Shown piece by piece: positions 7,365 to 15,794 of a stretch of 40,691 nt of DNA. This DNA is from JBBQXY01 sp051004815 (GTDB taxonomy: Bacteria > Chloroflexota > Ktedonobacteria > Ktedonobacterales > Ktedonobacteraceae), in contig JBPCJY010000158.1 of assembly GCA_051004815.1 (NCBI GenBank), positions 1 to 40,691 of the forward strand, given 5' to 3'. The notes below the pieces were generated by a model. The model saw only the letters and a program-made list of their open reading frames with translations, did no database searches and was not told where the DNA came from. Both the position numbers and the translations under genes were made by a program. Numbering within the stretch: the first letter of the stretch is position 1; each line of letters opens with the position of its first letter.

Positions 7365-8618
7365 TCATTCCAATTCTTCTTGTAAAGAAATTTCTTCCTC
7401 ATGCGATTCAACGGTTGTTCGCAAGTACTCCTCATCAATATCGTAGAGGTTAAGAGGACGATTTTTCATACCGATTTCATATTTTATTAGTAGGTCGAGG
7501 AGCTTATCTCCATCAATCAAACCTATCGGAGCAGCACCAACAAACAAGGCTGCTTTAACACAGCCTGAACTAAACGTCCCTAATGTAATGATGGTGCCGC
7601 GAAGTGCTTTATAATAAGGCAATGCGCCGCGCAACTGATCTAAAATTGGTCTATTGATACTATCCTGACGTCGTTTGACTTGGATGACCTCTGTAATCGT
7701 TGTAATACCAAATTGCACTGTTGCTACAACATCAACTCCATAATCACCACTAGCCTTTGTAACTGTCACGTCTTCATATCCCATCGCTTCTAATAAATCA
7801 CAGACAAGGTGTTCAAAACGATAGGGATGCATCGTTTTTAATTGCTCCCGAAGTTCTTTCTTTTTTTTGGTATTAAATGCTTCCACTGCAAGCATGACCT
7901 CCCGTCTTGGATTCACTTCTTGGAGAGTGATCTTGGCACTTTGGCTTGTACCACTGGTGATGTATGAGAGGCCTTCTGGACTGATCTTATACGAGTTTCC
8001 GATACGAAGGACAAGGCCTCGTTCAACGACATTCACAATTCGACGCCGAAGGCTATCTTTTATGGTGAGTTCTGTTCCAAACTTTGAATGTGCATGGAGA
8101 AATTCTCCCCACTCTGGTAAGAGATCACTGCGTTTGGCTTGGATTTTCGTTGCTAGAATAGTCAGCAGTTGCAGAATTCCTTCTGTTTCATCAATCTCGC
8201 GAACTGTTTGGGGATCATTCTCTAAAAACAGTCGTCCTCGTTCTGAAATGCTATAAATATCTTCTATGTCAGGGATAAGTAAATCATAAATACGCATGAG
8301 GAAGAGAGCACCTGCAATATAGCGCGGACTGACAGAGTTATGACTGCCTTGCCAAATATGTTGAGCGAGCTTGGCATCATTGCCTTGTAGACGCTCAGCA
8401 ATCCAAGTATCAGGCTCAGACCAATCAACAGGGTTCTGCGGTGTACCCATTTGTGCCTCGATAGCTGAGGCCATACTTTTCACTGCTGCTCTAGATACCC
8501 CTTGTAAAAGCGTAAGCAGCATTCGAACCTCTGAATAAGTACGAAACCAAGGAGTACGTACCTTATAATTTTCTTCACTCATATCCTTATGACCTGTCTT
8601 TTCTTCATGTATTACCAC
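7365..8618 (-). CDS. Mrr-like restriction endonuclease
   Basis: A 417-aa protein (from GTG 8618; an ATG at 8582, codon 13, is an equally good start). The C-terminal part from about residue 263 is an Mrr-cat domain: YRFEHLVCDLLEAMGYEDV, then GDYGVDVVA with the catalytic Asp296 and VIQVKR with Gln313 and Lys315, the D-QxK nuclease signature. The N-terminal half is helical, without a motif I can name, and probably reads DNA or modification state through winged helices. Mrr enzymes cut modified DNA (type IV) or act in other defence systems. It converges with the R-M operon and shares its A/T-rich composition, so both probably belong to one defence island. Confidence 0.85.
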   Translation of the reverse strand: MVIHEEKTGHKDMSEENYKVRTPWFRTYSEVRMLLTLLQGVSRAAVKSMASAIEAQMGTPQNPVDWSEPDTWIAERLQGNDAKLAQHIWQGSHNSVSPRYIAGALFLMRIYDLLIPDIEDIYSISERGRLFLENDPQTVREIDETEGILQLLTILATKIQAKRSDLLPEWGEFLHAHSKFGTELTIKDSLRRRIVNVVERGLVLRIGNSYKISPEGLSYITSGTSQSAKITLQEVNPRREVMLAVEAFNTKKKKELREQLKTMHPYRFEHLVCDLLEAMGYEDVTVTKASGDYGVDVVATVQFGITTITEVIQVKRRQDSINRPILDQLRGALPYYKALRGTIITLGTFSSGCVKAALFVGAAPIGLIDGDKLLDLLIKYEIGMKNRPLNLYDIDEEYLRTTVESHEEEISLQEELE

Positions 8619-8809
8619 CTCTTTCAGTTCTTTCTATCGTCTCACTCATCCAATCTTCCATCTTCATCGCTTGCGCCAACTCATTGACTAGCCGAACGCT
8701 CTATAAGCTTACCGATATGACCTTCCATTGAGCTACTCAATCACTTTTGCATACACCACCATGCATTTTGCAGCTTCATGATCACTTAGCCAACAAAAAC
8801 CCACCCCCT

Positions 8810-10249
8810 TTACTCCTCCCCCCTCCTCTTCTCCAACCACTTCTTAATCCCCGCCTCCTTCCCCTGCTGTCCCGGCTCGTAATATTTCCGTCCCTTTAGG
8901 CTCTCAGGCAAATACTCCTGCAATCGCATGCTGGGCGGCCTTTCAGGGTCTTCGATCTGCATGTCTTTATAGTAGTCGTGGGCGTACTTGTAATCCTTGC
9001 CGTAGTCCATGTCTTTCATCAACTGAGTGGGAGCGTTGCGAATCTGCAACGGTACGGGCTCGTTGCGCGTATTCTGCACATCTGCCTGCACACGGCCATA
9101 TGCCTCGGTGAGAGCGTTGCTTTTAGGAGCAGTGGCCAGGTGGACAACTGCCTGTGCTAAGGCAAGATTGGCCTCCGGCAATCCCACAAAATGCACCGCC
9201 TGTTGTGCCGCGACACAGACCAGCAGTGCCTGAGGGTCAGCCATACCAACATCCTCGGAGGCGAAACGAATGAGGCGGCGTACAATGTACAGCGGGTCTT
9301 CGCCAGCCTCAATCATGCGTCCCAACCAATATAAGCTGGCATCGGGATCAGAGCCGCGTAAAGCTTTGTGCAGCGCGGAGATCGTATCAAAATGCTGATC
9401 GCCGCCCTTATCATACAGCAAGGCGCGATGCTGCATTACCTCCTCAATTAAAGAAAGCGTAATATGGTTGGCCGCGTTGCCGCCTGTCGTTGCCTCACTA
9501 CTCCCGCTATCCCCGCTCTTTTCGCTCCCTTGAGCCGCTAGTTCCAGCACATTGAGGGCGGTACGCGCATCGCCATTGGCAAAGATCGCTATTTGCTCCA
9601 GCGCGGCGTCCTCTACCGTGATATGGGCCTGGCCCAATCCGCGTTCGGTGTCGGCTAGCGCACGCCGCAGTATCGTGAGGATGTGTTCTTCGCTGAGGCC
9701 CTTGAGGGTAAAGACGCGACTACGTGACAGCAGAGCGGCGTTCACCTCAAAACTGGGATTCTCGGTCGTGGCTCCAATCAGCGTCACCACGCCGCGCTCC
9801 ACTTGCGGTAGCACGGCGTCTTGCTGCGCTTTATTGAAGCGATGTATCTCGTCAATAAATAAGATCGTGCGCTGTTTGGAGAATTGGCGCAACTTCAATG
9901 CCTCGTCCATCACTTTACGCAGATCGGCGACCCCAGCCGAGACAGCACTGAGGGTCACAAAACGTGCATTAGTCTGACGCGCAATGACCTCGGCCAGCGT
10001 GGTTTTGCCACTGCCCGGTGGCCCCCACAGAATCATCGAAGTAATATGGTCGCCCTCGATATTGCGCCGCAGTAACCGTCCCGGAGCCAGCAGATGCTCC
10101 TGCCCAACAATCTCATCCAAGGTTCGTGGGCGCATTCGTGCCGCCAACGGCTCCCCTGCAAATTGGGAAGAGTCTGCCTGCGCGGATACCGTCTTTTTTG
10201 TTGCCGCTGGCCTCTCGTCCGACCCAAACAGTGATGATTGATCTGGCAT
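8810..10249 (-). CDS. rarA: Replication-associated recombination protein RarA (MgsA)
   Basis: A 479-aa AAA+ ATPase of the RarA/MgsA/WRNIP1 family, related to clamp loaders and RuvB, that works at stalled replication forks. The AAA+ core contains RPRTLDEIVGQEHLL, Walker A GPPGSGKT (76-83), Walker B ILFIDE (129-134), the sensor-1 phrase GATTENPSF, and a C-terminal MgsA tetramerisation domain (HKALRGSDPDASLYWLGRM, then YKYAHDY and YLPESLKG near the end). The N-terminal 35 residues form a short variable tail (QSSLFGS), as often seen in clamp-interacting proteins. Length is normal for the family. The ribosome site is weak (GGCGG close to the ATG). It is transcribed divergently from the Kdp operon. 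Confidence 0.95.
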   Translation of the reverse strand: MPDQSSLFGSDERPAATKKTVSAQADSSQFAGEPLAARMRPRTLDEIVGQEHLLAPGRLLRRNIEGDHITSMILWGPPGSGKTTLAEVIARQTNARFVTLSAVSAGVADLRKVMDEALKLRQFSKQRTILFIDEIHRFNKAQQDAVLPQVERGVVTLIGATTENPSFEVNAALLSRSRVFTLKGLSEEHILTILRRALADTERGLGQAHITVEDAALEQIAIFANGDARTALNVLELAAQGSEKSGDSGSSEATTGGNAANHITLSLIEEVMQHRALLYDKGGDQHFDTISALHKALRGSDPDASLYWLGRMIEAGEDPLYIVRRLIRFASEDVGMADPQALLVCVAAQQAVHFVGLPEANLALAQAVVHLATAPKSNALTEAYGRVQADVQNTRNEPVPLQIRNAPTQLMKDMDYGKDYKYAHDYYKDMQIEDPERPPSMRLQEYLPESLKGRKYYEPGQQGKEAGIKKWLEKRRGEE

Positions 10250-10347
10250 AGTGCCGCCCTGTATTCTCCTGCATTCAGTAAGCTATAGCATATTCCTCAG
10301 AGTTATAGGATACCATGTCCCGCAAGGTTCCACTAAACGAGCCTGTT

Positions 10348-10380
10348 AAGGAAAGCTTCCTGAGCATTTCTTGAGCATTT
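10348..10380. promoter_or_regulatory. Possible operator: near-palindrome plus direct repeats upstream of the Kdp operon
   Basis: An AGGAAAGCTTCCT near-palindrome (10349-10361) is followed by two TGAGCATTT copies at 10361-10369 and 10372-10380, 11 bp apart, about one helical turn. They lie in the divergent region between rarA and the receiver-domain gene. Spacing fits a dimeric regulator, but no partner is identified and a clear promoter was not found nearby. Confidence 0.3.
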
Positions 10381-10488
10381 TTGCCAAACCCATGAGAACA
10401 TCCTGTGCTGAAACCACACAATCCAGAACGCACATTGAGCAATCCTGTACTACACTCAAAGGGAGAAAGCAGAAAGGAACCAACCCAC

Positions 10489-10962
10489 ATGCCAGGCGCA
10501 CGAATATTACTGGTCGAAGACGACGAGGTGCTGCGCGATCTGATCAAGCGCAACCTGCAAGCACGCGAGCACGAGGTCTATCTCGCGGGCGACGCCGCAA
10601 CCGCGCTGTCTCATCTAAAATCCGCGACGTTCGATCTCATCGTGCTGGATATCAACCTTCCTGACCAAACAGGCTGGGATATCCTGCGTGTCGCACAACG
10701 CGAGGGCTGGCTACTGCCACGGGAGATCAATAGCGAGGCCCAGCGACTCCCTGTCGTAGTCCTTTCCGCCGTCCGTGTCAGTCCACGCCGCCTGCTGGAG
10801 TTTTGCCCGTTGGCGTACTTGCCCAAACCGTTTCCAATGGAGGCCCTCCTGCGCATGGCAGCGGAGGCAGCCGACCGCAGAAATGGCACCACGCTCTTTA
10901 GCGTTGACGATACTACAGATTCCGCGAACCCACAGTTCAATGAGGAGGAATTACATGCTTGA
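10489..10962 (+). CDS. Single-domain (receiver-only) response regulator
   Basis: A 157-aa CheY-like receiver. The ATG at 10489 is chosen because AAAGGAA lies about 11 nt upstream and the domain starts at once (ARILLVEDDE). Key residues are present: Asp11/Asp12 for Mg2+, phospho-acceptor Asp54 in LIVLDINLPDQTG, Ser93 and Lys113 in LPKPF. A 15-residue insertion-like stretch (about 72-87) precedes the fourth strand. No DNA-binding output domain follows: after the receiver there is only a short acidic tail. It is the first gene of the Kdp operon and overlaps the next small gene by 8 bp. It is not a KdpE, which would carry a winged-helix domain. It may relay phosphate or act by protein contact. 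Confidence 0.85.
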   Translation: MPGARILLVEDDEVLRDLIKRNLQAREHEVYLAGDAATALSHLKSATFDLIVLDINLPDQTGWDILRVAQREGWLLPREINSEAQRLPVVVLSAVRVSPRRLLEFCPLAYLPKPFPMEALLRMAAEAADRRNGTTLFSVDDTTDSANPQFNEEELHA

Positions 10963-11038
10963 TGTGCTTATCGTAGTGGTGATACTCGTATCGTTCCTGG
11001 CGTTCATCGCCTTCACGATCGGCTGTGAAAAACTATAA
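10955..11038 (+). CDS. 27-aa single-TM peptide of the Kdp operon
   Basis: This short frame starts with an ATG 6 nt after an excellent GAGGAGG ribosome site and overlaps the receiver gene end by 8 bp, implying translational coupling. The peptide is one hydrophobic helix (LIVVVILVSFLAFIAFTI) ending in GCEKL. Short peptides with a similar one-helix plan and a C-E/D-[KR]-L ending lie ahead of kdpF in other bacteria, as I recall. It probably stabilises or modulates the Kdp complex in the membrane; the function is unproven. Confidence 0.75.
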   Translation: MLDVLIVVVILVSFLAFIAFTIGCEKL

Positions 11039-11066
11039 ACACCTATAGAAAAAGAAGGAGGCTGCG

Positions 11067-11162
11067 ATGAATTCGCCGCTTGAATATATCCTGGTTGGCA
11101 TTGTGACGCTGGCTATCATCGTTTACCTGTTTATCGCGCTGCTCGCGCCTGAGAAATTTTAA
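11067..11162 (+). CDS. kdpF: K+-transporting ATPase subunit KdpF
   Basis: A 31-aa membrane peptide with one helix, ending in YLFIALLAPEKF, the classical KdpF C-terminal pattern (YLxxALLxPEKF). KdpF sits at the KdpA interface and stabilises the KdpFABC complex. The ATG has AAGGAGG 5 nt upstream. It lies 28 nt after the 27-aa peptide and 46 nt before kdpA. Confidence 0.93.
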   Translation: MNSPLEYILVGIVTLAIIVYLFIALLAPEKF

Positions 11163-11208
11163 TGTGTATGCATTCTTGTATTCATTCTAAAAAAGTGAGG
11201 GTATCTTT

Positions 11209-12960
11209 ATGCCTGTAACGCTCAATAGTGTCGTGCAGGTGCTGCTCTTCCTGCTCATCGTGCTGTTGCTCACCAAACCCATCGGCCTGTATATGACCCG
11301 CGTTTTCGCGGGAGACCGCACCTGGCTCTCGCCCGTCTTCGCCCCCGTTGAACGGCTCTTTTATAAGCTTTCTGGCATCAACCCTGAAGAGGAGCAGAAG
11401 TGGACAGGCTACGTCATCTCCATGCTGGTCTTCAGCCTCGTGGGGATGCTGCTGTTATACCTGCTCGAGCGCACCCAGCAATGGCATGGGCCGTTATTCA
11501 ACCCACAGAACCTGCCCAACGTCGAGCCACAACTGGCCTTCAACACCGCCGCCAGTTTCACCACCAACACCAACTGGCAGAACTACGCCGGTGAGCAAAC
11601 CATGAGCTATCTGACCCAGATGGCGGGTCTGGCCTTTCACCAGTTTGTTTCCGCCGCCGCTGGCATCGCACTGGCGGTGGCACTGGTACGCGGACTCGCC
11701 CGCCGCAGCGCACAGCACCTGGGTAACTTCTGGGTTGATCTCGTCCGTGGCACGCTCTACATCCTGCTGCCCATCTGCCTGGTTGGTGCGCTCGTCTTCG
11801 TCTCGCAAGGCATGATCCAGAACTTCAATCCCTACACCGTCGTGCATACCCTCGATGGGCAGACGCAGCTCATCGCCCAGGGGCCGGTGGCTTCGATGGA
11901 AGTCATCAAAGACCTGGGTACCAATGGCGGCGGTTTCTTTAACGTCAACGCGGCCCATCCCTTTGAGAATCCCAATGCCTTCACCGCCCTGTTGATTATG
12001 CTCTGTGAAATCTCGCTGGGCGCGGGGCTGTTCTACATGTTCGGCAAGATGGTCGGCAACACACGCCAGGGCTGGGGGCTGTGGATTGTTTCAGCCATCC
12101 TTTTCGTCATTGGCTTGGCGATTATTATCCCTGCCGAGCAAACCGGCAATCCCTTGCTGACGAAAGTTGGTGCCAATCAGGTTGTGAGTAGCACACAAGC
12201 TGGCGGCAATATGGAAGGCAAGGATGTGCGCTTCGGCATCACCGTCTCTGCTATCCAGGAAGAGACCACGACCGCCACCTCGACGGGTACCGTCATGAGC
12301 TTCCACGATAGCTACACTCCCATTGGTGGACTGGTGCTCATCAGCAACATCGCATTGGGGGAGATCATCTTTGGAGGCGTCGGCGCGGGACTCTATAGCA
12401 TGCTGATGTTCGCCATCATTGCCGTCTTCATTGCGGGTCTAATGGTGGGTCGCACGCCAGAGTACCTGGGCAAGAAGATCGAACGCAAGGAGATCATGAT
12501 GGCGGTGCTCGCGCTGCTGGTCTCGCCCCTGGTGATCCTGGGCTTTTCCGCGTTCGCTACGGTGCTACCCGCGGGCCTCTCCGGCCTCACTACGGGTGCT
12601 GGCAACGTTGGTCCACATGGGCTAACGGACATCCTGTACGCCTTCACCTCGGCCAACGGCAACAACGGCTCCGCCTTCGCGGGTCTCAATGGCAACACGC
12701 CCTTTTACAATTGGACGTTGGGCTTTGCCATGCTCATCGGTCGCTTCGCCGAAATCATCCCACTGCTGGCCTTTGGCGGCTCGTTGGTCAAGAAACGGGT
12801 CGTACCCGCGGGATTGGGTACCTTTCCCACCACGGGGCCGCTTTTCGTGGCACTGATGATTGGCGTGATCCTCATCGTGGGTGCCCTCACCTACTTTCCG
12901 GCGTATTCCCTGGGGCCTATTGTTGAGCACTTGTTGATGCAAGCGGGGAGGACTTTCTAA
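11209..12960 (+). CDS. kdpA: K+-transporting ATPase subunit KdpA
   Basis: A 583-aa K+-channel-like subunit of the high-affinity KdpFABC potassium pump, related to the SKT/Trk channel superfamily, with about ten membrane helices and four selectivity-filter loops. Visible signatures include TKPIGLYMTRVF near the start, AASFTTNTNWQNY, DLGTNGGGFFNVN (about residues 235-247) with AHPFENPN following, and GNNGSAFAGL. It is a little longer than the E. coli protein (557 aa). GTGAGG lies 8 nt before the ATG. The stop codon is separated by one base from the kdpB start, so translation is probably coupled. Confidence 0.97.
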   Translation: MPVTLNSVVQVLLFLLIVLLLTKPIGLYMTRVFAGDRTWLSPVFAPVERLFYKLSGINPEEEQKWTGYVISMLVFSLVGMLLLYLLERTQQWHGPLFNPQNLPNVEPQLAFNTAASFTTNTNWQNYAGEQTMSYLTQMAGLAFHQFVSAAAGIALAVALVRGLARRSAQHLGNFWVDLVRGTLYILLPICLVGALVFVSQGMIQNFNPYTVVHTLDGQTQLIAQGPVASMEVIKDLGTNGGGFFNVNAAHPFENPNAFTALLIMLCEISLGAGLFYMFGKMVGNTRQGWGLWIVSAILFVIGLAIIIPAEQTGNPLLTKVGANQVVSSTQAGGNMEGKDVRFGITVSAIQEETTTATSTGTVMSFHDSYTPIGGLVLISNIALGEIIFGGVGAGLYSMLMFAIIAVFIAGLMVGRTPEYLGKKIERKEIMMAVLALLVSPLVILGFSAFATVLPAGLSGLTTGAGNVGPHGLTDILYAFTSANGNNGSAFAGLNGNTPFYNWTLGFAMLIGRFAEIIPLLAFGGSLVKKRVVPAGLGTFPTTGPLFVALMIGVILIVGALTYFPAYSLGPIVEHLLMQAGRTF

Positions 12961-12961
12961 G

Positions 12962-15148
12962 ATGCAAACGGATATGAAACCTGCTACTGGATCAGTCCAG
13001 CCAGCCGTCAAACAATGGAAGACACGCCGCAAAGGAGAAATCTCCATCTTCGACCCGACAATTTTTCGTCGGGCGATCCCGGACTCCTTTAAGAAGCTTG
13101 ACCCGCGTGTGCAGATCAAGAACCCTGTTATGTTTGTCGTCGAAATTGGCAGCGTAATTACCACCATCGAGTTTGTGCGCCTGCTCTTTACTGTACCGAC
13201 CCGCTCCTTTACGCATGACCAGCTCATCGCGGAGACGATCTTTGTGCTAGCGGTGGCGATCTGGCTCTGGTTCACCATCCTCTTCGCCAACTTCGCCGAG
13301 GCCATGGCTGAAGGGCGCGGCAAAGCGCAGGCCGATACACTGCGTAAAGCACGCTCAACAACCCTCGCCAAACGACTGAGCAGCCATGATCGCTTTGGAC
13401 CGACCCAGGAAGTCGCCGCCCCTGCATTGCGCAAGGGCGACCTGGTACTGGTCGAAGCTGGAGATGTTATTGCCGGCGATGGCGAGGTGGTGGAAGGTGT
13501 AGCCTCGGTTGACGAGTCCGCCATCACCGGAGAGTCTGCCCCCGTCATTCGCGAAAGCGGCGGCGACCGCAGTGCCGTGACCGGAGGAACACGCGTCCTC
13601 TCTGATTGGATCGTCGTGCAAATTACCGCCAACCCCGGCGAGACCTTCCTTGATCGTATGATCGCGTTGGTCGAGGGCGCAAAGCGGCAGAAGACCCCCA
13701 ATGAGATTGCGCTGAACATCCTGATCGCCAGCTTGACCATCATCTTCGTCCTGGTCGTGGTCTCCCTCGAACCCTTTGCCATCTACTCAGGGGCAGCAGT
13801 ATCCGTCACTACTCTGATCGCCCTCCTGGTGTGTTTGATCCCGACCACCATTGGTGGCCTCCTCTCAGCCATCGGTATCGCGGGCATGGATCGCATGGTG
13901 CAGCGCAATGTGCTCGCCATGAGCGGACGTGCGGTCGAGGCGGCGGGTGATGTGGATGTCCTCTTACTGGACAAGACCGGCACGATCACCCTCGGCAACC
14001 GCCAGGCAAGCCGTTTCGTGCCACTTTCGGGCGTAGAGGAGCGCGACCTGGCCCTCGCGGCCATGCTCTCCAGTCTCTCGGATGAAACGCCGGAGGGGCG
14101 TTCGATTGTGGCTCTGGCGCAAGAGCGTTATGGCTTGTCCGATCAGGTGGATACTTCCGCCACCTTCATTCCTTTCTCGGCCATGACGCGCATGAGTGGC
14201 GTCGATCTGAATGGCTCCGATACTACCCAGGTTCATCAAACGATACGCAAAGGAGCTGGCGACTCGATTGCTGCCTATGTCGCGGAACACGGCGGAACGA
14301 GCAGCGACGAACTGCAAAGCATCGTCAGTAGCATCGCCAGTGCTGGCAGTACGCCCCTGGTTGTCGCGGAAACGCAAACTGGCTCCAACGGCACAGCAGA
14401 AAAAGCGCGGGTGCTGGGCGTCATCGAACTCAAAGATATCGTCAAAGGCGGTATGCGCGCACGCTTCGATCAGTTACGACGCATGGGCATTCGCACGATC
14501 ATGATTACCGGTGACAATCCGCTCACCGCTGCCGCCATCGCCAAAGAAGCGGGCGTTGATGACTTCCTGGCTCAGGCAACCCCTGAGACGAAGATGAAGC
14601 TCATCCGCGAGCAACAGAGCGGTGGGCGTATGGTGGCAATGACCGGCGATGGCACCAACGATGCCCCCGCCCTCGCCCAGGCCGATGTCGGCGTGGCAAT
14701 GAACACTGGCACCCAGGCAGCCAAAGAAGCCGCCAACATGGTTGATCTTGACTCCAACCCAACAAAATTGATCGAAGTCGTCGAGGTCGGCAAGCAACTG
14801 CTCATCACGCGTGGCGCACTGACCACCTTTAGTATCGCCAACGATGTCGCCAAGTACTTCGCGATCATCCCGGCAGCTTTCTCTGTGACGTATCCGCAGT
14901 TGAATGCCCTCAACATCATGCAGTTAGCGACGCCCCACAGTGCCGTGCTCTCAGCCGTGATTTTCAACGCCCTGATTATCGTTGTCCTGATCCCGCTGGC
15001 ATTGCGCGGCGTAAAATACCGCCCCATCGGCGCGGGTGCGCTCTTACGCTGGAATCTGTTGGTCTATGGCCTCGGTGGCATCATCGTCCCATTCTTCGGC
15101 ATCAAAGCCATCGACCTGATCCTGCAAGTCCTGCACCTGACCCTTTGA
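12962..15148 (+). CDS. kdpB: K+-transporting ATPase ATP-binding subunit KdpB
   Basis: A 728-aa P-type ATPase (class IA) that energises K+ uptake through KdpA. Signatures present: actuator-loop ITGESAPV, phosphorylation motif LLLDKTGTITLGN with Asp337, the nucleotide-domain phrase SDETPEGRSIV, MITGDNPLTAAAIA, and the hinge motif GDGTNDAPALAQADVGVAMN. The ribosome site (GGGGAGG) lies within the last codons of kdpA. It is somewhat longer than E. coli KdpB (682 aa), with a longer N-terminus (about 30 residues) and extra residues around 425-480. All catalytic residues are intact. Confidence 0.97.
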   Translation: MQTDMKPATGSVQPAVKQWKTRRKGEISIFDPTIFRRAIPDSFKKLDPRVQIKNPVMFVVEIGSVITTIEFVRLLFTVPTRSFTHDQLIAETIFVLAVAIWLWFTILFANFAEAMAEGRGKAQADTLRKARSTTLAKRLSSHDRFGPTQEVAAPALRKGDLVLVEAGDVIAGDGEVVEGVASVDESAITGESAPVIRESGGDRSAVTGGTRVLSDWIVVQITANPGETFLDRMIALVEGAKRQKTPNEIALNILIASLTIIFVLVVVSLEPFAIYSGAAVSVTTLIALLVCLIPTTIGGLLSAIGIAGMDRMVQRNVLAMSGRAVEAAGDVDVLLLDKTGTITLGNRQASRFVPLSGVEERDLALAAMLSSLSDETPEGRSIVALAQERYGLSDQVDTSATFIPFSAMTRMSGVDLNGSDTTQVHQTIRKGAGDSIAAYVAEHGGTSSDELQSIVSSIASAGSTPLVVAETQTGSNGTAEKARVLGVIELKDIVKGGMRARFDQLRRMGIRTIMITGDNPLTAAAIAKEAGVDDFLAQATPETKMKLIREQQSGGRMVAMTGDGTNDAPALAQADVGVAMNTGTQAAKEAANMVDLDSNPTKLIEVVEVGKQLLITRGALTTFSIANDVAKYFAIIPAAFSVTYPQLNALNIMQLATPHSAVLSAVIFNALIIVVLIPLALRGVKYRPIGAGALLRWNLLVYGLGGIIVPFFGIKAIDLILQVLHLTL

Positions 15149-15184
15149 ACAGCGATTCAACGGATTTAAAAGGAAAAACCCAAA

Positions 15185-15790
15185 ATGAAAACATTTTTGC
15201 ACAAATACATACGCCCAGCACTGGTACTCACCTTGCTCCTGACCGTACTCACCGGCTTCATCTATCCTGGCGTTGTCACCGGTTTGGCCCAACTCGTGTT
15301 CCCATATCAGGCCAACGGCAGTCTGCACTACGTCAACGGGAAGCTGGTCGGCTCCGATCTCATCGGCCAGTACTGGACATCCTCCCAGTACTTCCACGGT
15401 CGCCCTTCGGCAACGCTGAGCGCGGCAACTGGTAAGTCCGCGCCGTATTCTGCCGATAACTCGACTGCCTCCAACCTGGGGCCGACCAACGCAACCCTCA
15501 TCACTACCGTGCAGCAGCGCGTTGCCGCCCTCAAGAAAGAGAATCCCAACGCGCCCGCTGGCCCGGTGCCGGTTGACCTGGTCACGACCTCCGCCTCTGG
15601 ACTTGATCCTGATATCACCATTGCCGCCGCCCTCTACCAGGTGCCGCGCATTGCCCAGATACGTGGCCTCAGTCAGAATACCGTCACGCAGCTGGTCACG
15701 CAGCACGAGCAGGGACGCTTTCTGTGGATCTTTGGTGAACCCTACGTCAGCGTCCTCGATTTGAACCTGGCACTCGATGCTGTAAAATAG
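15185..15790 (+). CDS. kdpC: K+-transporting ATPase subunit KdpC
   Basis: A 201-aa accessory subunit of the Kdp pump with one N-terminal membrane helix (about residues 12-34, LVLTLLLTVLTGFIYPGVV) and an extracytoplasmic domain. Family motifs are seen: GSDLIGQYWTSSQYFHGRPS, SADNSTASNLGPTN and VTTSASGLDPDI. KdpC increases ATP affinity of KdpB and stabilises the complex. AAAAGGA precedes the ATG; the gap to kdpB is 36 nt and the next gene starts 4 nt after its stop. Confidence 0.96.
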   Translation: MKTFLHKYIRPALVLTLLLTVLTGFIYPGVVTGLAQLVFPYQANGSLHYVNGKLVGSDLIGQYWTSSQYFHGRPSATLSAATGKSAPYSADNSTASNLGPTNATLITTVQQRVAALKKENPNAPAGPVPVDLVTTSASGLDPDITIAAALYQVPRIAQIRGLSQNTVTQLVTQHEQGRFLWIFGEPYVSVLDLNLALDAVK

Positions 15791-15794
15791 AGGT

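Noticed and set aside
10250..10488. c-di-AMP (ydaO-type) or other riboswitch upstream of the Kdp operon
   Set aside because: The stretch is short and I could not find the conserved riboswitch segments or a transcription terminator.
12622..13782. 386-codon minus-strand frame across kdpA/kdpB
   Set aside because: Antisense shadow of two certain genes, Ser/Thr/Arg-rich without family character.
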